DNA of 64,000 nucleotides from Persicaria tinctoria. Taxonomy: Eukaryota > Streptophyta > Magnoliopsida > Caryophyllales > Polygonaceae. Below, piece by piece: positions 1 through 12,369 of the stretch. Both the position numbers and the translations under genes were made by a program. Every line of letters begins with the position of its first letter. Within the stretch, counting starts at the first letter, position 1. The stretch covers positions 66,323,857-66,387,856 of the forward strand of contig JBANSL010000017.1 in NCBI GenBank assembly GCA_037127255.1, written 5' to 3'. The notes under the pieces are model-generated. The model saw only the letters and a list, made by a program, of their open reading frames with translations. It had not been told where the DNA came from and ran no database searches.

Positions 1-550
1 ATCCGAACATCAGATGGGGTAGCATAGTATTTGGCCTCTATTTTGGCTTTTGTAAAAAAAAAGGGTGAATAAGTAAGGAGATGGGAAAAAGAGGGTGTTT
101 GACCCATATGAAAATGAGAAAAGATGGAGAAAATGTCTTTGGAGTCAAATAACATAAGAGGGACCCTTTTGCTGGAAAATTTCGGATAGAAATGGAAGAA
201 AAGGACAAAATTGAGTAGAGAAAGAACTCAAATGAACTGGTCCCGATAAGAAATTTCAAAACGCTCAAGGGAATAACTCTGAAACCCACTCTCTCGATCT
301 TATCCTGACTCGATCAAACTAAATTTAAATTCCCCAATTCGAATTTAATAATGAAATCCGGACATCATTTCAAATTCTCGGCATATAAAAGCGAAATAAA
401 ATCTATTTTGCATAATTTTAAAATTTGGCCGGAATCCGCTTTAAGAGTTTCGAGTTCTATTTATGACGAGTTTTCCTTACAATATCCAAATTAAATCCAT
501 TTTATTTTATTTATTTCTAAATTATTATTTTAAAAATCCGGGCCTTTACA
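1..550 (-). repeat. Partial LTR of the LARD-like element (3' LTR in element sense)
   Basis: This is near identical to 8921-9472 and ends in ...ggcctttaca exactly as the other copy does. The rest of this LTR, about 2.7 kb, lies to the left of the window. Confidence 0.85.
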
Positions 551-568
551 TCATCCACCTCTAAAAAC
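551..568 (-). other. Polypurine tract of the LARD-like element
   Basis: Read on the minus strand, tttagaggtggatga directly precedes the LTR start TGTAAAGGCC, as a polypurine tract should. The same word occurs again inside the element around 1130-1143. Confidence 0.5.
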
Positions 569-3500
569 AAGTCTCGTCCCCGAGACTAAAACCAAAATAA
601 AGTAGGTGTGAAGTTTGAAATGAATGAGTCCAAGGACCATGTCCAAGGATCTTGTAATCCTCTCGGTTGCGTCTTCCGGGATTCTCACAACATCCTAGTC
701 ATGGTCGTGACATCTCCAATTAGCCTTGGCAAGTATGCGATAAGCGCCCCTACCACATCCTCGCTTCGACTTTTCGGAAGTACCACAACTCTAAAAGTTC
801 TATAATATCATCACTAGGTCTTAGCAAACACCCTACAGGCGCCCCCATAAAATGCATGTATCCACTTCGTGAAGTATTATAGAGTTGCCCGGGTTTGAAA
901 AGTTTCAAAGGGGATTCCGCAATTGAAAAAGATTGGCCTCAAAATCGTGGAAATTCTCTATCGTGTTGGGTCTTCCCAAATCCAAGTTAGTCCTTTTCAA
1001 AACAAACAAAACCTCTCGACTTCAAAACCACCCGAAGCTTTTCAAATCTGAGTTAGTCGTTTCCAAGCTCTTTCAAAATCTTTTAAATCCCAAGTTGATC
1101 AAACAAATTCAGAACTCAAGAGGTGGAATCATCCACCTCTAAAGGCTAATCCCATATTCTCTTCCTAGGTTCCAATCTCAAAAGCAATTCCAATGTACAA
1201 ATCTCTAGCCATTACTAGAATCGATATAACCAGGACATGCCACATCATAACCAACCAACCACCGAAATTGGCCACGCCAAAACCATAACATGAATAGCTA
1301 TTACCAACATTTTCGCACACCAGTATATTGGAAAATCAACACTCGAAATTAGCATTTCATTTTCTAAGTGTCAACAAATAAGGATGCATAAATCAGAAAT
1401 GTCATTTTAGAAAGGGTAGCACACAAACACATCAAGCCTCAACCTTAGCAAATCACATCAGCATGGTTTCCTTCTTACCATTACCAACATAGCAGAATTT
1501 GTCACAAATGGGTGTCAATCTAACAAAAAGGGCAACAAGTCATCACAATAAATTTATTTCAACAAGATTCAGCATGTCAAGATATTCACCATTTTCATAG
1601 CCAAGGATTTAGCCGAAAATCAATTTTTGAAATATCAATGCATAGAGGTATCAACACAATCACATTTCAGCAATTCAAGTTCGATTGTCAACATAGAATC
1701 GAGCATGCTCTCATGGTTCGACAATAGCAAGGTCTAACAACATAACAAGCAACCAATTTTTTTTTTTTCCTTCACATCAACATTTAACTTAACCGAACAT
1801 CGCATACCAATATATCAGGGTAACATGCATCCTTATACTCTGGACTCTACACTCTATCATCACTTAATTTCCAAGTGTTTCATATCAGCATATAACATGA
1901 TTTCACACTAGGTTTATACATCATTATCTCTCATTGCCTCAAACAGTCACATGTCATAAATCCTAATATACTATCATGCTCAACAAGTATTGCAGAATAG
2001 CAGGTATCGACATAGCAAGACAAGTTACCACATAACCTCATGCTAATAATAATTCGAGCAAAAGTAATATCATGCCAACATCGCAATATGATATTGTATT
2101 ATCGGGGCAAATAATATCATTATTACCAACACAAGCCATGATTTCAGCAAGTATAGTTCACGTTCCATGAGTAAAAGAAACAGGCAAGGCTTATCAACAC
2201 AGAACACCAATCATATCACAAGGTCAGTCAGATAGGAACACCAAAGCACTAAAATTCATCATCATATGTAGAAGTTAACCACGTAACGTCCACTACAAGT
2301 TCATCATTCCAAGAATCAATATGTCAGTTCTGGGACCTAGGGTTTATGGGCCCACCGTGCTTCCACTGCGCTGCTCCCGTTCTATTTGGCTAAACGTGCT
2401 CTTCTCTACGCCATCGTTTGTCAAAGTATTGCAAGCAACTTTTAAGTTAGTGGAGATAGGGGAGAGACAAGGAGAACAACCCGGACTCCCCACGGAACCG
2501 AACATAGACCAACTGATGATGACACGGCGAAAAAGAAACAAGATCCCCACCCAAGAAGAAGTAAGGTGCCCTTATGGAAATCTACGAGGTCACAAGTGCA
2601 GCAAGCAAGACACATACCATTCGTGGAGTAAACTAGTCACATCACTGAACACTAACATGCACCTACCTTGATGAAAGATGTTAACAAATAGGGGCATAAG
2701 AGGCTAGCTAGCAACTTTTCATTTGATATATTAGACAAGCTTGATATGTATAAGAAACATGTATATACGAATGCAATAATAGGTTGGTGCGGCACAAAGC
2801 TTATGCAGAATCTAGTAAAAAGCACAAAGCATTACACGTAGGGTAAATTGTTCATGACAGGCTGACAGGTACACATAGGCAAGTCATAATTAATGTGGAA
2901 TCATATATAGAACTATCGAGATGTGTCATATCCATCAGACTAGAACCATGAAAGGACCATATAAAGCCGTATAAAAAACCAAGTCATGCAACAACAACAT
3001 TCTTATGATAGGGTAAGTGCGGGATGTCAGCATATAATGTGCTATGGTTGGAAAGCACTCCTCCATGATACTAGTAATATCTTGTCAATGATCCAAGGAA
3101 TGAGCGTAATCAAGGATAATTGTTGAGGGATAATTTAACACCAAAATCACATTTCACGTGTATATGCATCTACCATGTCGTAGGGTATAACACGCAACAA
3201 GATACTCAATTGCTAATTAACACATATCCCACCAAAATATGAATTTATCCAATTAAGCATCGGAAGGGCAATCATGTGATAAGGACAACAATTCAGATGA
3301 GAACACTCATATGCATGCCACTAATCATACTTAGCACGAGATAACTCTGTGGAGGCATATCATTCTAACTGGACTAACAATATCTAACATGCTTGAACAG
3401 TCATAAGATCATGTAGAGAGAGTATAGCAAGGCTATCACAACCTATGACAAGAGTAGCTGCATGAGATGCAAGTTGAGCATGCGATCTTATAAGTCATAT

Positions 3501-6241
3501 CTCTGCAGACATATATTTTACAACGTACTATATGAAAATCACATATGTATATGAATAAGATGCATCGAGCAACTCCACATAATAGTAGGACGAGTCATAG
3601 AAGTTTAAGCAAGACTACTATTGCACCCAAACACTAGCACATATAAAAGGAATATAAGTAGTTGTGATGAAGGAGTCATGCGCATATCATAGTGTGAAAC
3701 AAGACTATGCTCCTAAGTTATCATGCTTCAAGGGGACGGTAAGCTATACTATGTATGCAAAGGTAATCATGCGAGTGCTTTATAGCTATCGTGATGTGTG
3801 CGTGGACATGTGAGGTGCCAGATTATTCGTTTGCAGAAGCATTAAGAATGTCGGGGGACATGCGAAAATAACATCGAGTGATGAGATGATAGGCACACAT
3901 TGATAATCACCTAATGCTTAACATGCGTTGAAAATAGGCACTAACTCTATAGCTGAGTCTATCAATTCCTAACCTGTTAAAAGATCGCACATTAGAGATG
4001 TTGGAAAGAATACAAGACTTTGCGAAGTCTATTCCACGAAAGAGCATATCATAATGCAAGTAGGGCATGAATACACACAAGCAATAATTCATGGGTCCTA
4101 TAAGATCTATTTTACACCATAAGATGCATAGCTATGCAGCATAGATTACATGTTCATTTGGCAACTAGCACGAATGCATTTAAGGGGTCAACCAATCGTA
4201 ACGTGACCATATGAGGACAAGGGGGGAATATGGCGGAAACGGCAACATGAGCCTCATGCAACACAACTTCGCATGAATATAAAGCATGCAAGTACATGTA
4301 TAGATTGACAGTATATAACCGGTGCACGTATTTAACACAAGGATATATCAAGTCACATTGTGATCCTACATGATGCTAGCGATACATGGTAAGACATTGG
4401 TATCTTTACAGAGTGAACAAGAGAACATCACAGACGATAGATTATAAATCATGCTAGGAATAAACTGTCATAGGAGTACATGAAATGGCACAACAACTAT
4501 CACATCATGGGACAATCATATTCACGTGGTGAAGCAAGCATGACAATTTATCACTCAACGAGTCATATTGGAATTCATAAGCCATATAGGATACTACCGG
4601 CACATATCGAACATGAATACAATCAAGGTACTTCGACTAGACTCACCCTAGCATTTAGGTTTCATTTATATGCGAAAACATGATACTAACTCATGATTCA
4701 TACATACATTCATTCGATTAGCACAACAGTTTGCAAAGAGTCAAATAAGCCATAACGTAATGATCTAGAAGCATGATAGACATATAGCGGAGTATAACAT
4801 GGGCTTAAAGCAAGATAGCTAAGCTTGGATATGATGATAGACAGTTATGGGTCCATGCAAATATCTAAACGGTACATGCACCAAATATCAAGCCATACAT
4901 TCAGGGAAGTACGAGAGGGTACCCCCGAGCAGAAGAAAACATCACGGAAGTCAGAAAGGTAAGCATGCTATGGTTTAGCGGTCATATAGGCACAAGGAGT
5001 AACAAGAGTGAGACTAACATGCTAAGGGCCACACTATCATGATCCTAATCCAAGAGATAGAGAGTAAACATCATGCGAGTTTGTAACTTGCGACATATGT
5101 GTTTAATCAATCATTAGTATGATGATGCGGGGAACCAATGAAATCAAGTTGTAACACGCATTTATCAAGTAAAGACTCACTCTAACATGATATCAAAATG
5201 AAACGATCACACTATCATGAGCCTATTTACATAGAATTAGGTAGCTCCCTAACATATGACACATACATTCAAGCATTAGTATAACAATGCACATGCTAAG
5301 TAGACCATACTAGGATGATATAGGCATAAAATGTAACACGGACCTAATCAATGGCTAAACATGGACATCAAGACATGTGGGCACAATTTCACACTAAGGA
5401 TCAATCCGTAAGTCCAGGGGTAGTACATATGGAATCATACAATCATGGGTGAAGCAACTAAGATAACCCGGCAGAGATCTACAAGGGCGACTCTGACTCA
5501 CTTCCATAAATCCCCATGACTTGTTTCCCGTGAAATATTCGCGTAACTCTCGAGTATGGTAGTAAAAGGCTCTGGTAAACGGCGTACTCCAATACAACTT
5601 CAAATGTGGTCACTCATATATCACACTGACATTACGAGAAAAGCTTAATAAAGACGTTTTGTGGGGTCAGGAAAAGAAGAAGGAAGTAGTCAGGCTTAAA
5701 AGATCAAAGGCAATCCCACAAGGACTGGGATCCCGACTCTATAATGGCAGAAGGTCTCCCCCGCTATTCCATTCACATAGGCATTTAACACGTGATTCAT
5801 AGTCAAACTATCAGACAGGTCTCCAATTTAAGCAAACAGCACTCAGCATAGAACAATCAACAATCAAGCTATCCTATGGGCCGCCCTTCGAGGGGCGACT
5901 AACCGGAGGGGCAAAACCTCACGGTCTATACCTAACTCGCCACTCCAGCCACTACGACGCAAAGCCTTGGAGTCTTGTAGGCCCATCTGTAAAGAACAAG
6001 CTATATTTTGCCTACCCGTTCCCAACTACATCCAATAGGGATGGTCTAGCGCCTTCATTACCCATTCGTTTCCCTTTGTTTGATTACTAGATTTATTGAG
6101 TCAAGTTCATATTTAGTCCATTTGAGTTAGCCATATTAAATTCAGTTTGCCCTTTTTTTTAAAAAAAAATTTTGAAAAACCATTTGAAAACCTTGGGCCA
6201 TTTTCAAAACCACTTCAACCTATCATACTCGGTTTGCATAA

Positions 6242-6260
6242 CCTGAGCTTTGATACCATC
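6242..6260 (-). other. Primer binding site, initiator tRNA-Met type
   Basis: On the minus strand TGGTATCAAAGCTCAGGTT lies a few bases inside the LTR end at 6263. It matches the complement of the plant initiator tRNA-Met 3' end except for one substitution and one inserted base (from memory of the tRNA). Confidence 0.7.
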
Positions 6261-6262
6261 TT

Positions 6263-9200
6263 TGTAACGGCCCGGGATTATGATTCCCGAGTTACGTTTC
6301 GAGGGATAAAACCCCTCGTTAGGATCTTGCGCCCCGAGTACAGGTTGAAGGTTTGAAATTCTATCCTACATTTTAAAGTGGAATTTCATACCCAAAATTC
6401 GAAGGGATCGTTGGAATCCCCGGGGAAGTCCCCTGTACCTATCATAAGTCTAAGCGTGGAAGACCGACAGTCATGCAATTAGTAGTATCAAGGTGTAGTA
6501 CATGAGGGTGCCACGGCAGAGCCGAGTCAAAACCAAATCAATAAGCGTATTTATCAAAATTTAATATACAATGTTAGTGGAGTTAAACCATTTCTTTAAG
6601 ATCGCCCAAGAGAGTTCCCACGTAACGGAAACAAGGAATAATCATGCTGCAACACAAACCTAAAAAAAATGTATGCGGGGCGGTGTCAGATCGAAGCCCT
6701 ACGCAATATAATCCCAAACAAGCAGACATATACACACGCTAGTCCTAATAAAGATGCTTCTAGGTGCAAGGCGGAATATTAACACACTAGCATGGTCCTA
6801 AGATCAAATGCATAAATATAATGAGGCCTTAGCACCGAATACCAAGTGGTATATCCCTCTCCTACCTCCACCCCCTTCCGATAGGGCGGAGACTGACCAG
6901 CTCGTGAATGCATTCCATATAATCGGGTGGCACGCATGCCCAACCCGTATCCACAATAAAGCCCGCAGGCATCTCATAATATAAGGAAGTTCATGACTCG
7001 ATTGACTCAGGACGGGACCCGATGAGACTAGGTCGTCCTATAACCCTAGCAATGACTCTAGTTACTTCACAGATAACGGCCGTTCTGTTTACAAAAGCAA
7101 TGAGTAAACGAATGCTCAATCAAGAGTGCAATCCTAGCAGGATACTACATGGCATGCTTTATTATGAATGCAAGCACCTAGTATGCACATGGCTACAAGC
7201 AGGGAGATCTCTTTTCGAATCTGAGTGAGCTCATATAGGAACTCACCTGGAAGTGCAGAACAGCAAAAGGCAACAACTAGGTATATAGAAAGCCAACATG
7301 TCACAGATGATCACCTAACACATATATAAATAATATAAATAAGTCTACTTCTAATGTTAATTAAAGCATATAATATCACACACAAGTCGTCAAATTTATT
7401 CACCAAGTTAGGCAGGCATTTTCCAAAGATTTTCCAAAATTCTTCTAAAATCTCAAGTTAGATCAAATCACCATTCAAAACGCTTTCTCAAATCACTCAG
7501 AAAATCCATTTATCAAACACTGCCCTTAAATCAATTTATTTTATTATTATTTCAAGACAAATCCGATCAGGTTAGTATATTTCGAAAATCCTCTTTTTAG
7601 TTTATTAAATCAATTCTCCATATTTTACAAGGCCATAATATATTGTTAAATATCCTTAAGTCTTAATAATAATGTTTTATATTTTAAATCTAAATAATAC
7701 TATTTATTAACACTTTCATAAAACATTTCCAAATCCCTTAAAAAATTCTCCGCCATTTATTTTATAAAAAAAAAATCAACCCTTTATTAATTTACCAAAA
7801 CCGGCCCCTTTATTTGGTACAACATCAAAACCGAGCCTTTATTTGTTTTCTACCTTCCAAAACCGAATTCCATCATCAAATAGGCCCAACTTAATTACCT
7901 TTGATTTTAAGACAAAACACCAGCCCAAGAAAATAGACCCAAATTCGGATTCATTTGCAACCAGGCCCAACAAATAAAAGGCCCAACTATTCAAACCCTA
8001 ATTTCCCTCAAACCGAATCGGCCCCTTTTAAATAAAACCGAACCGAACCAGGTAATAAAAAAAAGAACCGGACCCGCGATGCACTGTTCACCGTCTCCCC
8101 TAGCAACTCCTCTGAAATCGACAACGGGAAGAGAAAAGAGGGAATGCTCGCCGGCAAGGGGCTGAGCTCCGACCACTCACAGCTCTCCGATAACCCACCC
8201 CGACAACCCAAAATCGAGACGAGCAAGAAGGAGAAGAGGGGAGAGTGCTCACCGAAGGTCTCGTCTCGCCGGGGTGCTTGGAGCTTCGCGGAGGCGGCGT
8301 CCGGAGCGCAGCGATGCCAGATTCTCGCCGGGATTCGCCTAGGAGAGATGGGGAAGGTTAAAGGCGGAAGCTTTATTGCGTTTGGAGGCGGAAAGAAGGG
8401 GGAGGAGCGAGAAATTGAGTCCGTACCTTCCGAAACCGCAACCGAAACAGGGGGAAGAAGATGACAATGGCGTCGGCGGCCGGCTCCTGGTGGCTTCGGC
8501 TGCGTCGAGTGTCGGGGCTCGGATGAGGCTCAATGATGCTCGGATTTGTTGAAAGAGGGCTGCTGGGTGATTTCCCTCAGCATTCAGAGCTCGAAGCTCG
8601 GGGCTGCGGTGGTGGTGTTTTGGCGGCCGAGGATGGGTGGCGCAGGTGCTCCTGCTTCGGGTCGCCGGAGGAGGAGAATAATGGAGCTTGCTCTCGGCTG
8701 ATTCAAGAGGAGGAGTGCAGTTGGTGTTCGGCAAATTTCAGAGAGGGAGAGCTGGAGATGGGGGTTGTTCTTGGAATTGAAATGAAGAAGGTGCAGCTGA
8801 GATTGGAGTGGGAAGGCAGACGGAAAAAGGGAGTCTTTGCTGGTCAAAGAAAATGTCAGGGGTGTTGTTTGTATGAATATGTGAAGAGAGCCATGCTCAA
8901 AGTGGCTTGGGATGCTGCAGCATCCGAACATCAGATGGGGTAGCATAGTATTTGGCCTCTATTTTGGCTTTTGTAAAAAAAAAAGGGTGAATAAGTAAGG
9001 AGATGGGAAAAAGAGGGTGTTTGACCCATATGAAAATGAGAAAAGATGGAGAAAATGTCTTTGGAGTCAAATAACATAAGAGGGACCCTTTTGCTGGAAA
9101 ATTTCGGATAGAAATGGAAGAAAAGGACAAAATTGAGTAGAGAAAGAACTCAAATGAACTGGTCCCGATAAGAAATTTCAAAACGCTCAAGGGAATAACT

Positions 9201-9472
9201 CTGAAACCCACTCTCTCGATCTTATCCTGACTCGATCAAACTAAATTTAAATTCCCCAATTCGAATTTAATAATGAAATCCGAACATCATTTCAAATTCT
9301 CGCCATATAAAAGCGAAATAAAATCTATTTTGCATAATTTTAAAATTTGGCCGGAATCCGCTTTAAGAGTTTCGAGTTCTATTTATGACGAGTTTTCCTT
9401 ACAATATCCAAATTAAATCCATTTTATTTTATTTATTTCTAAATTATTATTTTAAAAATCCGGGCCTTTACA
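6263..9472 (-). repeat. Complete LTR of the LARD-like element (5' LTR in element sense)
   Basis: The LTR is 3210 bp and has TG...CA ends on the minus strand. Most of it is AT-rich, but about 8070-8940 is a GC-rich block with ORFs on both strands (for example 8339-8734 minus and 8533-8943 plus). None of these ORFs has a recognisable domain. The block may be a promoter/leader region or captured host DNA. Confidence 0.75.
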
Positions 9473-9853
9473 TAGACACGCCCGTGATATTAGGTTCTTT
9501 TCTTAATTAAAAAAAATGACTTTACAACCCAGTTTTACTGGACCGGGCTATAAAGTTCCTTTATATAAGAAAAAAAAAAGTGCCTTTATAGCCCGGCAAA
9601 ATGGCATGGGCTATGAAGTTCCCTTTTTACATATACTAGCCGCACACCCACGGGGTAGTTTGTTTGTTCCAGTACAAAAATGAAGTTGAAATACAAACAA
9701 CGAAGATCAAGAAGGAATGGCGAAATCTACAAGAGAAGTTGATGTTCAGTTCTTCAAAAACACACATAAACCTTCCAGAAAAAACTGAAAGTGTGAACAA
9801 AATCAAATTCCGACTGCTTCTCAAACCTGTAATGGTGTTGGTCAGATAAGTAT
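9473..9853. other. Intergenic; possible 3' untranslated region of a minus-strand gene
   Basis: No credible coding region is present. It lies between the LARD target site and an exon-like segment whose stop codon is at 9854-9856, so on the minus strand it could be that gene's 3' UTR. The stretch 9510-9630 holds a degenerate inverted repeat around 'agcccgg' words. Confidence 0.3.
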
Positions 9854-9928
9854 CTAGCCTGTAACGATCTCAATCAAAGTGATCCCAGCAAATCCGAGGA
9901 AAAGAAAACCTCCAGTGTACGCGATTAC
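9854..9928 (-). pseudogene. Orphan terminal exon encoding a hydrophobic C-terminus
   Basis: On the minus strand a splice acceptor (ATTCAG) is followed by an open 75-bp segment reading VIAYTGGFLFLGFAGITL and a few more residues, then TAG. The peptide is Gly-rich and hydrophobic, like a transmembrane helix at the end of a membrane protein. The next 960 bp upstream on that strand are AT-rich and hold no other exon I can recognise before the lipid transfer protein gene. Either the gene has a distant, divergent or lost upstream part, or this is a fragment. I do not recognise the family. Confidence 0.35.
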
Positions 9929-10893
9929 CTGAATCATGATAAAAATAAAATAAAAAATGATAAAAATAAATATAAAAAAAACATCCTAAAGAACACATCT
10001 AAAACTCAAATGTTATATAATAAAAAAAACATCCGGGATATTACATCTAATATCCCGGGGGTATTTCCCATTTTTTGCCCCGGAATATTTGATATTATCA
10101 CATTTTAGAATCCACCCCTAATATTCCGGATTTATTTATTAATATCCGTGATATTATGTCTTTATCTATTAAATTTTTATTTACTCAACTTTAAACGGCC
10201 TAAAATCACGGATATAATAGGTCCTTGATATTAGGGTTATGTGATAAAATTGAAAATTTGTACTAGTGTTATCACCATTATTTTTTTTTTTCTATCTGGT
10301 CAAATAAGTCTTTAATAACAAAAAAGGTACAATTATCAAAAAAAAAAAAAAAAAACTTGGGTAAAAAAATTAAAAAAATATATATCAACCTAATTATCCC
10401 CATTTATTACCCCACCCATAGCATCTCCCTCTTTCAATGGTGATTTGAATTTTGACCTCATCATCTATTACTCTCACTTATGATTTATTACTCCAATGAT
10501 AACATTAGTTACCTTCCTTCATTATTTATTACACCTGATAGAACGAAAAATATGCGTTTGCACTTAACTTGGAAATAATATTACGTCAAAAAAAAAAAAA
10601 CTTGGAAATAATATACAGTATATATATAAAAGATCATTAACAAAGAAAATAAGATCGAGGCAATGCAGGGAATTAAACTTGGAGAACTATATTGTGCAAA
10701 CCTCGGGTATATACGAATGAATGAATTGAATAAAGACGTACAATCACGTACACGTTATGGACACACACACACATATATATATATATGAATAAAAAATTAA
10801 TAATATATGAATGTATAATAAGAAAACGGAGAAGATGGATATATGATATGATACTCCGATCCGTATATGGTTATAACTTTGGGGATGATTTGG
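9929..10893. other. AT-rich intergenic stretch with hairpins and microsatellite
   Basis: It contains short inverted repeats of 'ccgggatatta' type around 10030-10060, related 'gatatta' words to about 10250, several A or T runs, and an (AC)n(AT)n microsatellite at about 10761-10786. No gene was found. The segment near 10894 is probably the 3' flank of the lipid transfer protein gene. Confidence 0.5.
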
Positions 10894-11211
10894 TTAGTTT
10901 GGGCAGCTGGGCTTGGAAACACCACAAGCTCTAGCAATCCTCTTGCCATTGGGTGAGTTGATGAGCGCCCGAAATTTAGGGTTCTTCATGAACGTGCAGT
11001 GGCACGGCTTCGAAGACCTCAGCCTGTCGCAGCACGTTTTCGAGGGTGGAGTCGAAGTAAGGAATGCCGTCTTGCAGGCATCTTCGATAGGTTTTGGATT
11101 ACATCTGGTAGCAGCTTCTGCCACCGAGATTAATCGCATCTCGAACGCCACAACAAGCATCAGGCAGACCCACAGAAGCAACTTCTTGTTGTAGCTGAAT
11201 TGGTGCTTCAT
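10894..11211 (-). CDS. Non-specific lipid transfer protein, type 2-like
   Basis: This is a single-exon ORF of 105 aa. Residues 1-33 form a signal peptide: a basic start (MKHQFSYNKK), a hydrophobic core (LLLWVCLMLVVAF) and an Ala-rich end (VAEAA). The mature part holds eight cysteines in the order C, C, CC, CxC, C, C (TRC, DAC, TCC, PCHC, RAC, PSC). This is the eight-cysteine motif of plant lipid transfer proteins; the short spacing and the mature length of about 70 residues fit type 2. Such proteins are secreted, bind lipids in a hydrophobic cavity closed by four disulfides, and act in cuticle, wall or defence roles. The start is the only Met before the signal peptide. A TATA box lies about 100 bp upstream. 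It could also be a related eight-cysteine protein of unproven lipid binding. Confidence 0.88.
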   Translation of the reverse strand: MKHQFSYNKKLLLWVCLMLVVAFEMRLISVAEAATRCNPKPIEDACKTAFLTSTPPSKTCCDRLRSSKPCHCTFMKNPKFRALINSPNGKRIARACGVSKPSCPN

Positions 11212-11303
11212 TTTCCTAATCCCACCAGATCGATCAATTAGCTAGGCCGGTAGAGGTTTATATGTGTGGGGACTGGTGATGCATGTTTACACCAAATTAA
11301 GGC

Positions 11304-11313
11304 CTATATATAG
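11304..11313 (-). promoter_or_regulatory. TATA box of the lipid transfer protein gene
   Basis: CTATATATAG lies 93 bp upstream of the start codon on the minus strand, a normal distance for a plant TATA box with a 60-70 nt leader. Confidence 0.6.
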
Positions 11314-11319
11314 CACATC

Positions 11320-11780
11320 AAATTGAACCCTTTTGGTATTAATTGATTATTATTGAATTATTAGGTAGAGTAATTAATTTATCAAAAAAGCAGATATTTT
11401 GGGTAAAGATCGACAGCTGTACAGGCATTCAACACAATCTAGGTCGTGTTAAGCACCTATATATATAAACAATGGGATACATACGTAGGTTGGAAAAGTG
11501 GTGCCCACGACCTTGGAGCCTCCCCCGGGGCCTGTTAGGAAACGGCCCTCTAAGGCCGCGGGCCGCGGCAATGTCGCAGTCTTGCCGTTTTCGTGACGTG
11601 GATTTCCGAATATCATGTACTTCGTTACAAAACAAATTCGCGCCCAATTTTCATATAACTACACAAACTTTTATTTTTCTCCTACAACCACAAAGAGGAC
11701 AGCCAGCAAGCAAGAGCACACCACAACAAACTAGTAAGTCAACCATTGCAAAAAATAATTACGTAAAGGACACATAAAAT
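11320..11780. other. Upstream region of the lipid transfer protein gene; GC-rich patch
   Basis: About 11500-11600 is unusually GC-rich for this window (ggccgcgggccgcgg at 11553-11567) and carries short ORFs on both strands with no recognisable domain. I cannot assign it to a family. Confidence 0.4.
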
Positions 11781-12345
11781 CACTTCTTAAGCTTCTTCAG
11801 TTGGGATGATGCAGAGTCATCCAACGGCTTATCACCGCGTCTCTTATCAGCTCGCTCAGCAGAAGCAACAAGAGTGTTAATCCCCGAAGTGCCACAGTTT
11901 AGTGACCGGAAAAGCTCATAGACGTCACCGTTTTGTATAAAGCTTCGGAACTAGCAAAAGAAGCAGAATTGTTGGCTACATGAGAAGCCACCAAGGCAGG
12001 ATCAGCCACCACCAAAGAGGCCACAATGGTACTTAAGGGATCCACCTCCATAGAACAGGGAACACCCCTACTTGAATTGGCCCAACTTCCTGAAGAGGCT
12101 GGGTTATGAGGCACAAACTCAACCACCACCCAACCCAAACCAGCCACATAGAGCTTAAGACTAGCACGCGACGGAGCATGTCACCATTTCGTACCTTTGG
12201 CTCCGACCTTAGTCCATTCAGAATCCGCAGTAGCCACGTCTCGAGAAGAATACCCCTGAATAGTCACTTTGGTAACTCTTCTTAATCACCCTACGAGGGC
12301 AATCCTCGAACACAAGGGCAGTCGAATAGGAGACTGTCATCATAC
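11781..12345 (-). pseudogene. Unassigned minus-strand ORF remnant, possibly LINE ORF1
   Basis: An 82-codon ORF (11899-12147) and further open fragments up to 12345 occur on the minus strand. The translation includes ...CPRRVIKK and, in another frame, EWTKVGAKGTKW, which loosely resembles the tail of plant LINE ORF1 proteins after the zinc knuckle. It directly abuts the plus-strand LINE RT in opposite orientation. The evidence is weak and the segment could be non-coding. Confidence 0.25.
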
Positions 12346-12369
12346 CGACGGTGACCCACTTGTGCCTGA

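Larger units (their letters stand above)
551..6262 (-). other. Non-coding interior of the LARD-like element
   Basis: This is 5.7 kb of AT-rich DNA with many short words such as catg and aagcatg and no long ORF. Short ORFs on both strands (for example 2321-2671) have no recognisable domain. A 9-bp perfect inverted repeat with a 4-base loop lies at 1119-1140. I see no tRNA or rRNA gene here. Confidence 0.6.
1..9472 (-). mobile_element. LARD-like LTR retrotransposon (non-coding interior), left end outside the window
   Basis: Positions 1-550 and 8921-9472 are direct repeats that differ only by an A-run length and about two substitutions, so they are parts of two LTRs. On the minus strand the 5' LTR runs from 9472 (TGTAAAGGCC) to 6263 (ending CGTTACA), 3210 bp. 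A primer-site-like sequence follows at once (6242-6260). The interior, 551-6262, is 5.7 kb and has no ORF above about 120 codons on either strand and no recognisable gag, protease, integrase or RT. Long LTRs with a large non-coding interior fit the LARD class, whose members need proteins supplied in trans. The near identity of the repeats suggests recent insertion. tagac at 9473-9477 would be one copy of the target duplication; the other lies outside the window. Confidence 0.8.

Noticed and set aside
2321..2671. 116-codon ORF in the LARD interior
   Set aside because: No domain, no codon pattern, and it lies in a large non-coding interior; kept as non-coding.
11472..11777. 101-codon plus-strand ORF upstream of the lipid transfer protein gene
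   Set aside because: It overlaps a GC-rich patch that is open in several frames and has no recognisable domain.
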